A stretch of DNA of 64,000 nucleotides, taken from the NCBI RefSeq assembly GCF_000702445.1, contig NZ_JNIF01000003.1:682001-746000 (forward strand). The letters are read 5' to 3'. This document shows positions 26,507 through 34,359 of this stretch, piece after piece. This DNA is from Bryobacter aggregatus MPL3. Its GTDB lineage: Bacteria; Acidobacteriota; Terriglobia; Bryobacterales; Bryobacteraceae. Within the stretch, counting starts at the first letter, position 1. Each line of letters begins with the position of its first letter. The notes beneath the pieces are model-generated. The model did no database searches. It saw nothing but the letters and a program-made list of their open reading frames with translations, and was not told the DNA's origin. The translations under genes were made by a program, and so were the position numbers.

Positions 26507-27317
26507 CTCGCCCGGTAGCCGCCCACTCCACCCCCTGCACCAGTAACTGCTGGAATTCAGGAACCAGGAAATTGGGGTTCGCTTCGTTTTTCCAGGTGTG
26601 TCCCAGCATGGTGGTGTAGACCCGGCCGCGGCCATAGCGGCGCACCCAATCGAGAGGCTCGTTGCGTTGTGAATCTTTGCTCCAGGCATAGGTCAATACA
26701 TGCAACTCACCCATCGAGCCGGGCGGGCCATGCTGCCCATGAGTCAGTTGTTCTCCCCGATGCTGCCAGAAGGCAGGCAGCGACCGCGTAATTGGATGCT
26801 TTCTATCGAGCACATTGATGCGGAAATCGTGCCGCGGGCCATGGCCCGGCTGGGGACCTTGCCCGGCCGGCACCACCATCACTTTGCGCTGGACATCGAC
26901 CACCAGCCCCGGACCAAAGTTCTTGTCGCGCCAGAGTAAGCCGACGATCTCCTGATACTCCGGCCAGAGCAGAAAGGCATTATTCGCCGCGTGGTAGTTG
27001 ACTAAGCCTCCGCCTTGACGGAGATAGCGCACGAGGTCTTCTTCCACTACACGCGGCCAACGGACGCCATCCTGCAGATGGCCGCCATTGAAGTTATTGA
27101 TGACAACGCGATAGGCAGAGAAGTCTGGACGCCAGCCGGTGAAAGGAGGCGTCGCGGTGGAGACATCCACCCGGAACTTGCCGGTCTTCTCCAGCGTGCG
27201 GCGCAAAAAGTCCGTAGCCGCGCGCCAGTCGTGATTGTTGACTCCGTCGACGATCAGAACGGGAATGGGCTGCGCAAAGAGAGCACAGCACAGCAGGAAG
27301 CCGGCCAGCAGTCTCAA
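26493..27317 (-). CDS. ThuA-domain secreted protein
   Basis: About 274 residues. A signal peptide (MRLLAGFLLCCALFAQ) precedes a ThuA domain of the class I glutamine amidotransferase-like fold: PVLIVDGVNNHDW, then RQGGGLVNYHAANNAF, PITRSLPAFW and RVYTTMLGHTW, all expected for ThuA. TTG at 27317 is preferred because it overlaps the preceding stop (TTGA), has AGGAAGAG upstream and gives a compact signal peptide; ATG at 27347 is an alternative that would overlap the GNAT gene by 34 bp. ThuA proteins are linked to sugar utilisation, but the reaction is unknown. Confidence 0.85.
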   Translation of the reverse strand: MRLLAGFLLCCALFAQPIPVLIVDGVNNHDWRAATDFLRRTLEKTGKFRVDVSTATPPFTGWRPDFSAYRVVINNFNGGHLQDGVRWPRVVEEDLVRYLRQGGGLVNYHAANNAFLLWPEYQEIVGLLWRDKNFGPGLVVDVQRKVMVVPAGQGPQPGHGPRHDFRINVLDRKHPITRSLPAFWQHRGEQLTHGQHGPPGSMGELHVLTYAWSKDSQRNEPLDWVRRYGRGRVYTTMLGHTWKNEANPNFLVPEFQQLLVQGVEWAATGRVSSP

Positions 27318-27727
27318 TCGATCTCTCTTCCTACGCGCAGCATCCACGCGGAGTCGTGCCGGTCGAAGCCAATGTGCGGGTAATATTCGACAGCTTTGGG
27401 CGCAGCCAAAAGAATCAGATTTGCAGGCTTCGCCTCCGCCTGCGTACGGCGAATGAGTTCCTTGCCGATGCCCTGGCGCTGGTGAGATTCTCGGACGGCA
27501 AGATCAGCCAGATAGGTGGCATAGACAAAGTCGGTTAAGGCGCGGGAGATGCCCACAAGGAGTGCGCCGTCCCAGGCAGTCACGACCAGATTTGCGTTCG
27601 CCGCCATGGCTCGCATGCGCTCGCGATCGTCGACAGGCCGCCGTTCCCCTAAAGTGGAAGCCCGATACAACTCAATCAGCTGGTCCAGATCCAGCGCATT
27701 TCCGACACGGTATGAAATCGTTCCCAC
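27314..27727 (-). CDS. GNAT-family N-acetyltransferase
   Basis: About 137 residues from a GTG at 27727. The acetyl-CoA signature DLAVRESHQRQGIGKELI and the late YYPHIGFDRHDSAW motif identify a small GNAT of the YhbS/AAC kind. An in-frame ATG at 27760 lies inside the terminator of the upstream gene, so it is not used. Its stop overlaps the ThuA start, making a two-gene unit. Substrate unknown. Confidence 0.85.
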   Translation of the reverse strand: MGTISYRVGNALDLDQLIELYRASTLGERRPVDDRERMRAMAANANLVVTAWDGALLVGISRALTDFVYATYLADLAVRESHQRQGIGKELIRRTQAEAKPANLILLAAPKAVEYYPHIGFDRHDSAWMLRVGREID

Positions 27728-27741
27728 GTCTCTAACGATAC

Positions 27742-27776
27742 AAAAAAAGAAATCCGCCATCCCGGAGGATGGCGGA
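27742..27776 (-). terminator. Intrinsic terminator of the Gly/Tyr-rich secreted protein gene
   Basis: On the minus strand TCCGCCATCC (27776-27767) pairs perfectly with GGATGGCGGA (27762-27753) around a 4 nt loop. A T7 run follows at 27748-27742. It separates the gene at 27.8-28.25 kb from the GNAT/ThuA pair. Confidence 0.92.
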
Positions 27777-27792
27777 CTCTGTTGCTGCAGTC

Positions 27793-28251
27793 TTAACGAC
27801 CCCAGTAACCGTTATAGTAGTTGCGGTTTGCGTAGTGCGGTGCGATCCAACGGGCGCCCGCATACGGAGGCCGTGCCCAATAACCGGGGTGCCAACTATA
27901 GTGGCCACCGACGAAGCCCCAAGAACCCGCAATGAACGCGAAGCCTGGACCCGGGCTAGGCGGTATGTAGGCATAGCCTAAAGGGAAGGCAGGCGGGGGC
28001 GGCGCAAGGAAGCCTACCGGGCCACGGTAGCCGTATCCGCCGCCGTAGCGGTAACCGTTTGAATAAACGCGCGGAGCCGCATAAAAATGTCCACCACCGC
28101 CACGTTGGGTAAAACCATGACCGCCGCGATAGGACTGTGACGGACCTCTGTGTCCACCACCATGACCCCCACCCGGTCCGTGTTGTGCGAAGAGGGTAGA
28201 ACCAGCCAATGTCCCCATCAAAAGCGCGATTGCCAGCAATTTGGATTTCAT
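27793..28251 (-). CDS. Small secreted Gly/Tyr/Trp/His-rich protein
   Basis: 152 residues. The second ATG (28251) is chosen because AAGGAGG sits 6 nt before it; the first ATG, at 28257, abuts the ribosome site. Signal peptide ends STLFA-Q. The mature part starts with GGHGGGHRGP-type low-complexity sequence, then has Tyr/Gly repeats, and ends with WGFVGGHYSWHPGYWARPPY, close to the YXWGXW repeat motif of small exported proteins. Likely a cell-surface or matrix protein. Strong ribosome site and own terminator suggest high expression. Confidence 0.75.
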   Translation of the reverse strand: MKSKLLAIALLMGTLAGSTLFAQHGPGGGHGGGHRGPSQSYRGGHGFTQRGGGGHFYAAPRVYSNGYRYGGGYGYRGPVGFLAPPPPAFPLGYAYIPPSPGPGFAFIAGSWGFVGGHYSWHPGYWARPPYAGARWIAPHYANRNYYNGYWGR

Positions 28252-28340
28252 ATTCATCCTCCTTTGGATACTCTTTCTATTGCAACCACCATGCCAAAGT
28301 TAAGCTATTGATTCTACGAAGCAATGATGGCGACGGGGCC

Positions 28341-28375
28341 GGTGGAAGTCCACCGATTGGTGCTTTTGCACCACC
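28341..28375 (+). repeat. Tandem hairpins with alternative pairings before the FMN oxidase gene
   Basis: GGTGG (28341-28345) can pair with CCACC (28350-28354). GGTGC (28359-28363) can pair with GCACC (28368-28372). The first GGTGG can equally pair with CCACC at 28371-28375, excluding the second hairpin. The likely promoter lies just downstream, so this is more likely DNA-level structure or part of the divergent minus-strand leader than a leader of the plus-strand gene. Confidence 0.35.
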
Positions 28376-28380
28376 GCTGA

Positions 28381-28386
28381 TACAAT
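28381..28386 (+). promoter_or_regulatory. -10 hexamer of the FMN oxidase gene, likely leaderless
   Basis: TACAAT, with TGA directly in front, ends 7 nt before the ATG at 28394. TTGGTG at 28357-28362 is a possible -35 with an 18 nt spacer. No ribosome site is present in CCCACCC. Confidence 0.45.
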
Positions 28387-28393
28387 CCCACCC

Positions 28394-29551
28394 ATGACAC
28401 AGGCTCTCTTTCGCCGGGAATTCCTTCGCTTTCTTGCGGCCAGCCCGCTGTTGAGTCAAAGTCTGGAATCGCCGCTGGCCGCGCTGAATGTCATGGATTT
28501 CGAAGAAAAGGCAAAACAAACCATCCCGCCCGCTCATTTTGGCTATCTCTCGACGGGAGTGGATGACGACCGGACGCTGCGGGCGAACCGCTCGGGTTTT
28601 GATCGCCTTTACTTGCGCCCTCGCCGCATGGTGGATGTTTCGCAGATCGACACCTCGATTCAGCTCTTTGGAGAGTCGTGGAAGACGCCGATTCTGCTTG
28701 CTCCAGCTGGCAGCCAGAAGGCTTATCATCCGGAAGGCGAAATCGCGGTCGCCAGGGCTGCTCATGCTGCAGGTCATTTGCAAATTCTGTCAACCATGAC
28801 GTCGAGCCCGATTGAGGATGTCGCCAAGGAGCACACCCGGAAGATCTGGTATCAGCTCTACCCGACCTCGAAGTGGGAGGTGACCGAAAAGTTGGTGCGG
28901 CATGCCGAACAAGTGGGTGCCCCTGTCCTGGTGGTGACCGTGGATACGCAGGGCGGCCGGAATACGGAGACCGAAGCCCGTTATCGCTTGCACGACGCGC
29001 GGCCCTGCAATAGTTGTCATCCGATGAGCAACGGCAAATCGACCTTGCGGCCGAAGCCGATGTTCCAAGGGATTGATATGAGCGACGTGACCTTGCACAA
29101 CCCGGCGCAGACCTGGTCCCAGATCGAGAGATATCGCAAGCTGACCAAGATGAAGCTGCTGATCAAAGGACTCGAGACCGGCGAGGATGCGCGGCTGGCG
29201 GTGGAGCACGGCGTGGATGGCATCATTGTGTCCAACCATGGGGCCCGGGCGGCTGAATCGGGCCGTGGCACGATTGATGCGCTTCCGGAGGTGGTGGACG
29301 CGGTGAACCGGCGAGTACCGGTTTTGATCGATGGAGGGTTTCGCCGTGGCACGGATATCTTCAAGGCGCTGGCATTAGGCGCAACGGCGGTGTGCATCGG
29401 ACGGCCTTATCTGTGGGCGCTCGGAGCGTTTGGAGAGGCGGGAGTCAGCCGCTGCCTGGAGATTCTTCGGGCTGAGTTCCATCTGGCGATGCGCCAGTGC
29501 GGGACGCCCAAGATTGACGCCATCAACAAGTCGTATGTCGGACGAGTTTGA
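28394..29551 (+). CDS. FMN-dependent alpha-hydroxy-acid oxidase/dehydrogenase with a CxxCH motif
   Basis: 385 residues. TIM-barrel FMN enzyme of the lactate/glycolate oxidase family. Catalytic His282 lies in IIVSNHGAR, Lys258 in LLIKGL, and the phosphate-binding VLIDGGFRRGTDIFKAL is present. Residues 205-209 (CNSCH) form a CxxCH sequence in the loop after the fourth barrel strand; I recall a similar D-x-R-x-C-x-x-C-H in some bacterial members but cannot check it. The N-terminus (RREFLRFLAASPLL) resembles a Tat signal without an ideal twin-arginine consensus. The usual substrate-binding Arg region GGRQLD reads GARAAESG, so the substrate may differ from lactate. Confidence 0.85.
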   Translation: MTQALFRREFLRFLAASPLLSQSLESPLAALNVMDFEEKAKQTIPPAHFGYLSTGVDDDRTLRANRSGFDRLYLRPRRMVDVSQIDTSIQLFGESWKTPILLAPAGSQKAYHPEGEIAVARAAHAAGHLQILSTMTSSPIEDVAKEHTRKIWYQLYPTSKWEVTEKLVRHAEQVGAPVLVVTVDTQGGRNTETEARYRLHDARPCNSCHPMSNGKSTLRPKPMFQGIDMSDVTLHNPAQTWSQIERYRKLTKMKLLIKGLETGEDARLAVEHGVDGIIVSNHGARAAESGRGTIDALPEVVDAVNRRVPVLIDGGFRRGTDIFKALALGATAVCIGRPYLWALGAFGEAGVSRCLEILRAEFHLAMRQCGTPKIDAINKSYVGRV

Positions 29552-31274
29552 GCGCACGACGCCTCGATCCCCGGAGGTCGCGGGTCCGCGAACAAAGTCT
29601 CGATTCGACATTGCGATCTTTCGCGCCAAGGTGCTGGCCTTGCAGGGCTTGCGTTGCGTACGAGACTGGCGGCAACAGATTCCGCTCCATAAACGCCAGC
29701 CGCTCGAATGGACACATGCCGTCTGTGAGAATCGCTCTCCGCTGTGGTCCGCGGCAGACCTGGCGGAAGAACGGTTGCAACTCGGCAAGGTGCAAAACTT
29801 GCGGCTGGCAGCACGAAAGCTCGATGGCGTTTTGATTCCGGCAGGCGAGGTCTTCAGCTTCTGGCGGCAAGTGGGCCGGGCCACAGCGCAACGCGGCTTT
29901 GCCGAAGGCCGCATGCTCGAACAGGGCTGTATCGTACCGAGCGTTGGTGGCGGTTTGTGCCAGCTTTCCAACGCACTCTACCAGGTGGCGCTCGCAGCCC
30001 AGTGCGAGATTGTCGAGCGGCACACGCATTCACGGATCGTACCGGGATCGGCTGCCGAGATGGGAGAGGACGCCACCATTGCCTGGAACTATGTCGACCT
30101 CCGATTCCGGCCTCGGCGCCCATTCCAGTTGCGCGTCCGATTGAGTGAAGAGGAACTAGTGCTGACAGCTTACTCCGACCAACCGCAGAGTCTGGCAGTC
30201 CTCGTGCCACAAGCGACTGCGCTCAATCGTGCGAACAACTGCTTTGACTGTGGCCAGCAACAATGCCATCGCCACGCGCAGGCACGGCGGCTGGAGAAGA
30301 CCACGGCCCGGCGGGCCTTTCTGGTGGACGAGAATTGGCCGGAGTTCCAGGACTGGCTCCGCGCGCAAGACACGGCGGCGGATGAACTCTTTCTGCCACT
30401 CAACGGTGGGAAGTGGAAAATGGATCGCTACCGTTGGCCAACAGAAAGATTTCATGCGATCCACACGGCGACACTGCCGGCATTGCAGCGATCCTGGCAG
30501 GCGCGCCGTTTGGCGCAGCAGGGAGCAGGCCGGCAGATGGCGCTGTTCGAGGGTGCCGAAGCACTCGCCAAGAGCTATGCGCGGCAGCTCCAGGCGCGGC
30601 ATGCTGAGATCGTAGTGGCGCAGTCGTTGCTGCCCTTTTTGTGGCGCGACGGCGCACTCGGGGGACGCCGCTTTTCGGTCTGGATGACGCGGCTGCCGAT
30701 TGCGAGACTGGAAGCACAGCTGAATGCGGCGCAGCTTCGCTATCCGGAGCAACGCACGCTATCGGACTTTCGTGCGCCAGCCTGGATTCGCGAGGCGGAG
30801 TCGGAAGCGTTGGCCGCTGCCAGCAAATGGGTCACACCACATCTTGGCATCGCGGCCCTGGCCCCGCAGCAGACGCAAATGCTGCCCTGGATCTTGCCGA
30901 AGCTGCCTGCGGCGGCGGGCTCCTCCATCGTATTTCCGGGGCCTGCGATCGCACGCCGGGGTGCGTTTCTGGTGCGGGAGGCGGCGCGCAAACTGAATCT
31001 GAAGATTCTGACGACAGGCCCGAGCCTCGAAGGCGCTGGCTATTGGCAGGGCTTGGCGGCAGCCGCTGATCCGCAGACGGCCTGGTACACACAGGCTTGC
31101 GCAGTGGTCTTGCCCGCCTTTGTCGAACACCAGCCCCGCGCCTTACTGACGGCGCGGGCGGCAGGGATTCCGGTTTATTGCACTCCAGAGTGCGGCCTAC
31201 TGGCAGGCGATGGAGTCACTTTCATTCACGATGCGGCAGAGCTGGAGTTTGCTCTGCAGCAAAGGAGCCGCTGA
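29535..31274 (+). CDS. VanW-domain protein fused to a large C-terminal domain
   Basis: 579 residues from the ATG at 29535, which overlaps the upstream stop by 17 nt. A VanW domain occupies about residues 50-215: NLRLAARKLDGVLIPAGEVFSFWRQVG, GGGLCQLSNALYQVAL, and IVERHTHSR are its conserved blocks. A Cys/His-rich segment (NCFDCGQQQCHRHA) follows. The remaining 340 residues contain TLPALQRSWQAR, FSVWMTRLPIARLE and a glycosyltransferase-like end (SSIVFPGPAIARRGA, LKILTTGPSLE, CAVVLPAFVEHQPRALLTARAAGIPVYCT) that resembles GT-B fold C-domains. VanW proteins are linked to cell-wall glycopeptide resistance, but their reaction is unknown. Cytoplasmic by sequence. Confidence 0.75.
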   Translation: MSDEFERTTPRSPEVAGPRTKSRFDIAIFRAKVLALQGLRCVRDWRQQIPLHKRQPLEWTHAVCENRSPLWSAADLAEERLQLGKVQNLRLAARKLDGVLIPAGEVFSFWRQVGRATAQRGFAEGRMLEQGCIVPSVGGGLCQLSNALYQVALAAQCEIVERHTHSRIVPGSAAEMGEDATIAWNYVDLRFRPRRPFQLRVRLSEEELVLTAYSDQPQSLAVLVPQATALNRANNCFDCGQQQCHRHAQARRLEKTTARRAFLVDENWPEFQDWLRAQDTAADELFLPLNGGKWKMDRYRWPTERFHAIHTATLPALQRSWQARRLAQQGAGRQMALFEGAEALAKSYARQLQARHAEIVVAQSLLPFLWRDGALGGRRFSVWMTRLPIARLEAQLNAAQLRYPEQRTLSDFRAPAWIREAESEALAAASKWVTPHLGIAALAPQQTQMLPWILPKLPAAAGSSIVFPGPAIARRGAFLVREAARKLNLKILTTGPSLEGAGYWQGLAAAADPQTAWYTQACAVVLPAFVEHQPRALLTARAAGIPVYCTPECGLLAGDGVTFIHDAAELEFALQQRSR

Positions 31275-31278
31275 GGAC

Positions 31279-32199
31279 TCAATAGAGGCGGCATTGGCAA
31301 TCGGAGGAGTCGCCTGTTTCCAGTTGGAGCGTGGCGTGTTCAATCCCAAAGCGATGATGGAGTTCCTGTTCCACCTGCCGTAAGAAGGCGTTATCGCAGA
31401 CCGGCTCCGCCATTACGAGATGAGCGGTCAAGGCCGCTTCTGTCGTGCTCATCCCCCAGACATGAAGATCGTGGACGCCAACCACGTTCGGCAACGAGAG
31501 CAGATAGGCATCCACTGCGTGCAGGTCGATGCCTTCAGGGACACCGTCGAGAGCAAGATTGAGGGAGTCCCGGAGCAAGCCCCAGGTGCTGACAACGATG
31601 ATGCCGCAGATCAATAGGCTGACCGCAGGATCGAGCCAGAACCATCCGGTCTTGAGAACCAGGTAGCCACTGACGACCACGCCTGCCGACACCGCAGCAT
31701 CCGCAACCATGTGAAGAAAGGCGCCACGGATGTTCATGTCGCCACTGCTGCCGGAAAAGAAAAACATGGCGGTGACGGCATTGATCACCATTCCAATCGC
31801 CGCCACCCACATCACGGTCTGTTCCGCGACCGGCGCAGGATTTCCCAGGCGGTGGAAAGCCTCCCAAGCGATGGTTCCGAGAGCAATCAACAAGACAACT
31901 GCGTTGATCAGAGCGGCGAGGATGGAAGAGCGCCGCATGCCATACGTGCGGCTTGGGGTTGGCCGCTGGCGGGAGAGCACCGCCGCGCCCCAGGCGAGAG
32001 CAAGGCCAAAAACATCGCTCAAGTTATGGCCCGCATCGGCGATCAGGGCGAGGGAGTTCGAGAGTTGCCCGTAGAAAAACTCAGCGCCAACGAAGGCGAG
32101 ATTTAAGAAGATGCCGACGCCGAAGGCCCAAGTGTAGCTCTTGGGCGCATGGCTGTGTCCGTGGCTATGACTGTGTGAGTGACTGTGTCCGTGGCTCAT
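31279..32199 (-). CDS. Cation diffusion facilitator (zinc-type) exporter
   Basis: 306 residues, ZitB/CzcD subfamily. A His/Ser-rich N-terminus (seven His in the first 17 residues) is a metal-binding tail. Six membrane helices with the transport-site ligands in place: ADAGHNLSD (Asp55, His58, Asp62) and HMVADAAVS (His163, Asp167). The C-terminal cytoplasmic domain has HDLHVWGMS and ends in Cys residues (CQCRLY). Exports Zn2+, possibly Cd2+ or Co2+, against protons. An 18 bp palindrome stands 20 bp upstream. Confidence 0.92.
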   Translation of the reverse strand: MSHGHSHSHSHSHGHSHAPKSYTWAFGVGIFLNLAFVGAEFFYGQLSNSLALIADAGHNLSDVFGLALAWGAAVLSRQRPTPSRTYGMRRSSILAALINAVVLLIALGTIAWEAFHRLGNPAPVAEQTVMWVAAIGMVINAVTAMFFFSGSSGDMNIRGAFLHMVADAAVSAGVVVSGYLVLKTGWFWLDPAVSLLICGIIVVSTWGLLRDSLNLALDGVPEGIDLHAVDAYLLSLPNVVGVHDLHVWGMSTTEAALTAHLVMAEPVCDNAFLRQVEQELHHRFGIEHATLQLETGDSSDCQCRLY

Positions 32200-32218
32200 T
32201 CCGATCGCCCCACCCTAA

Positions 32219-32236
32219 GCTCAGGTTAACCTGAGC
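32219..32236. promoter_or_regulatory. Perfect 18 bp palindrome upstream of the CDF exporter
   Basis: GCTCAGGTT is followed directly by its exact reverse complement AACCTGAGC. The centre is 28 bp before the start codon of the metal exporter and inside the 52 bp gap to the preceding gene. No U-run follows and there is no loop, so an operator for a dimeric regulator is more likely than a terminator. Confidence 0.55.
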
Positions 32237-32251
32237 CGTAGTTGCGGGCGA

Positions 32252-32680
32252 TTACTTGTCCTGATAGACCGTGTGGTAAGGAGAGGACAAAAATCCCAGA
32301 GCGCCCACGGCAGCACCTGCCGCAACAGAGGGACCGACAAATTTCGCGCCAGATCCTTCATTCGCGCAGCCAGGACACATCGCGATCCCCAAGCCGACGC
32401 CCACACCAGCCCCGACCGCAGTCCAGAGCAACCCACGCCGCACGCGGCGCATCGGATCCGACACTTTCAGCTTTCGAATCTCTGCCTTTGCGACAGAACG
32501 CTCACCGGCCGTCTCGCGGAACCGCAGAGAGTCCGGACCCGCGGAGAGGAAGATCGCCCGCGTGCGGACACCATCCTTTGTCGTGAGTTCTACTTTCTGA
32601 TCAGTGGGAATTCTCCGTACCAGTTCCCAGTCTCCAGCGAAAACAAGATGTGCGATCAGCAGGCATACGATTTGTTTCAT
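32252..32680 (-). CDS. Small exported protein of unknown function
   Basis: About 142 residues from the ATG at 32680. Signal peptide MKQIVCLLIAHLVFA. Residues 20-75 form a strand-rich domain (KVELTTKDGVRTRAIFLSAGPDSLRFR) like the small SH3/SMr-like domains of exported proteins that handle lipids. Then comes a glycine-rich hydrophobic stretch (AVGAGVGVGLGIAM) with CPGC, a glycine-zipper-like membrane segment, and a second one near the end. Possible envelope-associated protein. Cotranscription with the downstream CDF gene is possible. Confidence 0.6.
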   Translation of the reverse strand: MKQIVCLLIAHLVFAGDWELVRRIPTDQKVELTTKDGVRTRAIFLSAGPDSLRFRETAGERSVAKAEIRKLKVSDPMRRVRRGLLWTAVGAGVGVGLGIAMCPGCANEGSGAKFVGPSVAAGAAVGALGFLSSPYHTVYQDK

Positions 32681-32731
32681 CCGTTCATTACGCGCCGTAT
32701 GGCAGCAGATTAGCTCACAGCCCCCCAAAGG

Positions 32732-32758
32732 AAAAGGGGCGCTCTACGCGCCCCTTTT
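32732..32758. terminator. Bidirectional-type terminator after the Gfo/Idh/MocA gene
   Basis: AAAAGGGGCGC (32732-32742) and GCGCCCCTTTT (32748-32758) form an 11 bp perfect stem with a 5 nt loop and A/U-runs built into its base. It ends the minus-strand oxidoreductase transcript. Confidence 0.93.
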
Positions 32759-32778
32759 GTTCTCACTTACAAATGGCC

Positions 32779-34284
32779 TTAGCCGATGGTGAAGCCCTTG
32801 CGGAGCTTCGGCTTCAGGTATTGGTTCGCTTCGTTGTTGTTGGTGAAGCGCATCTTCGCCGCATCCCATTCCAGCTTGCCATCGACGCGCAAGGCAATGA
32901 CGCCGAGCAACATCCATTCGACAAAAGGAGCGGCCACGTTGAAGTTGGAGCAGGCAGAATCGCCACCCTTGCAGGCGCGGATCCAATCCCGGTAGTGACC
33001 GGGGGAACGCGTCAGCAGCGGCTCCGGCATGTGATAGTCGGCCATCTTGTCGGTGGGCAGCAGACGGGTATTTTCGCCATAAGTGCCGGTGGTGAGCATG
33101 CCCTTATCGCCGACGAAGAGGCTTCCGTTCGGGGAGGCCTGGCGGAGGTCGGGAGTGGCTTTCAACTCTTTGTAAGCTTCGTAATTGAAAACGCGTCCCA
33201 CCATTCCGTTATAGGCAGGCTCACGCTGCGGGCCCTGTGCCTGGCCTTGGGGCCGCGGCTTGTTGGGTAGATCGCCCAGCCATTCGCCACTGGGAACGCC
33301 GTCGATCTTCGGGCTCGCTTCCATGCCGTCATACCAGAAGATGCTGACCGGCCCCATGTTGCCGCGAGCGGCAAAATCAAAGCGGGTCACAGACTTCTTG
33401 GGGAACTGGAAGGAACTGGTGCCCTCTTTCTTGATGCACTCCACGCTGACCGGAGAACCGAGCTTGAGCGCCATATTGGGAGCACCGAGGATGTGGCAGG
33501 CCATGTCGCCCAGCGCGCCGCAACCAAAATCAAAGAAACCGCGCCAGTTGAAGGGCTGGTAGAACCCACCATAAGGCGATTTGAAATCTTTGCCGCCCGA
33601 GGTGTAGGGGCGCTTCTCAGCCGAGCCGAGCCAGAGATCCCATTCGAGAGTGCTGGGAACTTCATCGGGAGGCGGAATCACCGTGGTGCCCTGCGGCCAC
33701 CAGGGGCGGTCCGTCCAGGCATGCACTTCTTTGACTTGACCGATCTCTCCAGACCAGACGATTTCGGCAACCTGCCGCGTGCCCTCGTTCGAATAGCCCT
33801 GGTTCCCCATCTGAGTGGCCACCTTATGCTTGTTGGCGGTTTCCATCATCTGGCGGGCTTCCCAGACCGTACGCGTGAGCGGCTTCTGGCAATAGACATG
33901 TTTGCCGCGTTCCATGGCAGCAATCGAGACCACGGCGTGCATATGGTCCGGAACAGAAACGGTGACGGCATCGATGTCTTTGCCGACCTCATCCAGCATC
34001 TTGCGGTAGTCTTTGAACTTCGGCGCCTTCTCGTATTGCTTGAACTTGACAGCAGCACGCTTCTCATCGACGTCGCACAACGCAACAATGTTTTCCGAGG
34101 CGCAGCCGTTGAGATCGCTGTTCCCCTTGCCACCAGCGCCAATGCCGGCAATATTCAGTTTTTCGTTCGGGCTCTTGTAGCCCAACATTTTCAGAGACGC
34201 CACGCTACTGTAGCCGCTGGCTGGCACAGCGCCAGCCAGGAGCGGGCCATAGAAGAAGAATCGTCGATTGATCTGCGAAGACAT
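32779..34284 (-). CDS. Exported Gfo/Idh/MocA-family oxidoreductase
   Basis: 501 residues. The N-terminus (NRRFFFYGPLLAGAVPASG) is a Tat-type signal. Rossmann motif IAGIGAGGKGNSDL (about 45-58), then VPDHMHA and KHVYCQKPLTR, where Gln-Lys-Pro stands in for the usual Glu-Lys-Pro; the Lys-Pro pair is kept. The C-terminal alpha/beta domain has PFNWRGFFDFGCGALGDMACH. This is the long, Tat-exported clade abundant in Planctomycetes and Acidobacteria; the reaction is an NAD(P)-linked oxidation or reduction of a sugar-like compound. TAGGAT near 34309 and GGAGG near 34298 give a plausible promoter and ribosome site. Confidence 0.87.
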   Translation of the reverse strand: MSSQINRRFFFYGPLLAGAVPASGYSSVASLKMLGYKSPNEKLNIAGIGAGGKGNSDLNGCASENIVALCDVDEKRAAVKFKQYEKAPKFKDYRKMLDEVGKDIDAVTVSVPDHMHAVVSIAAMERGKHVYCQKPLTRTVWEARQMMETANKHKVATQMGNQGYSNEGTRQVAEIVWSGEIGQVKEVHAWTDRPWWPQGTTVIPPPDEVPSTLEWDLWLGSAEKRPYTSGGKDFKSPYGGFYQPFNWRGFFDFGCGALGDMACHILGAPNMALKLGSPVSVECIKKEGTSSFQFPKKSVTRFDFAARGNMGPVSIFWYDGMEASPKIDGVPSGEWLGDLPNKPRPQGQAQGPQREPAYNGMVGRVFNYEAYKELKATPDLRQASPNGSLFVGDKGMLTTGTYGENTRLLPTDKMADYHMPEPLLTRSPGHYRDWIRACKGGDSACSNFNVAAPFVEWMLLGVIALRVDGKLEWDAAKMRFTNNNEANQYLKPKLRKGFTIG

Positions 34285-34312
34285 GGGGAGCAGATACCTC
34301 CAGTGTCATCCT

Positions 34313-34341
34313 AGCGCCTCCTGAGCTTTCGTGGAGGCGCT
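34313..34341. repeat. Intergenic hairpin upstream of the oxidoreductase gene
   Basis: AGCGCCTCC (34313-34321) pairs perfectly with GGAGGCGCT (34333-34341) over an 11 nt loop. No U-run follows on either side. It lies between the stop of the small LTxxQ-like gene and the oxidoreductase start and could be a weak terminator or a leader element. Confidence 0.45.
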
Positions 34342-34359
34342 CCATGCCGGCAAGAACAG

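Noticed and set aside
28320-28390. Cobalamin-type riboswitch
   Set aside because: GGGGCCGGTGGAAGTCC looks superficially similar, but the conserved core and its stems are missing and the probable promoter lies downstream.
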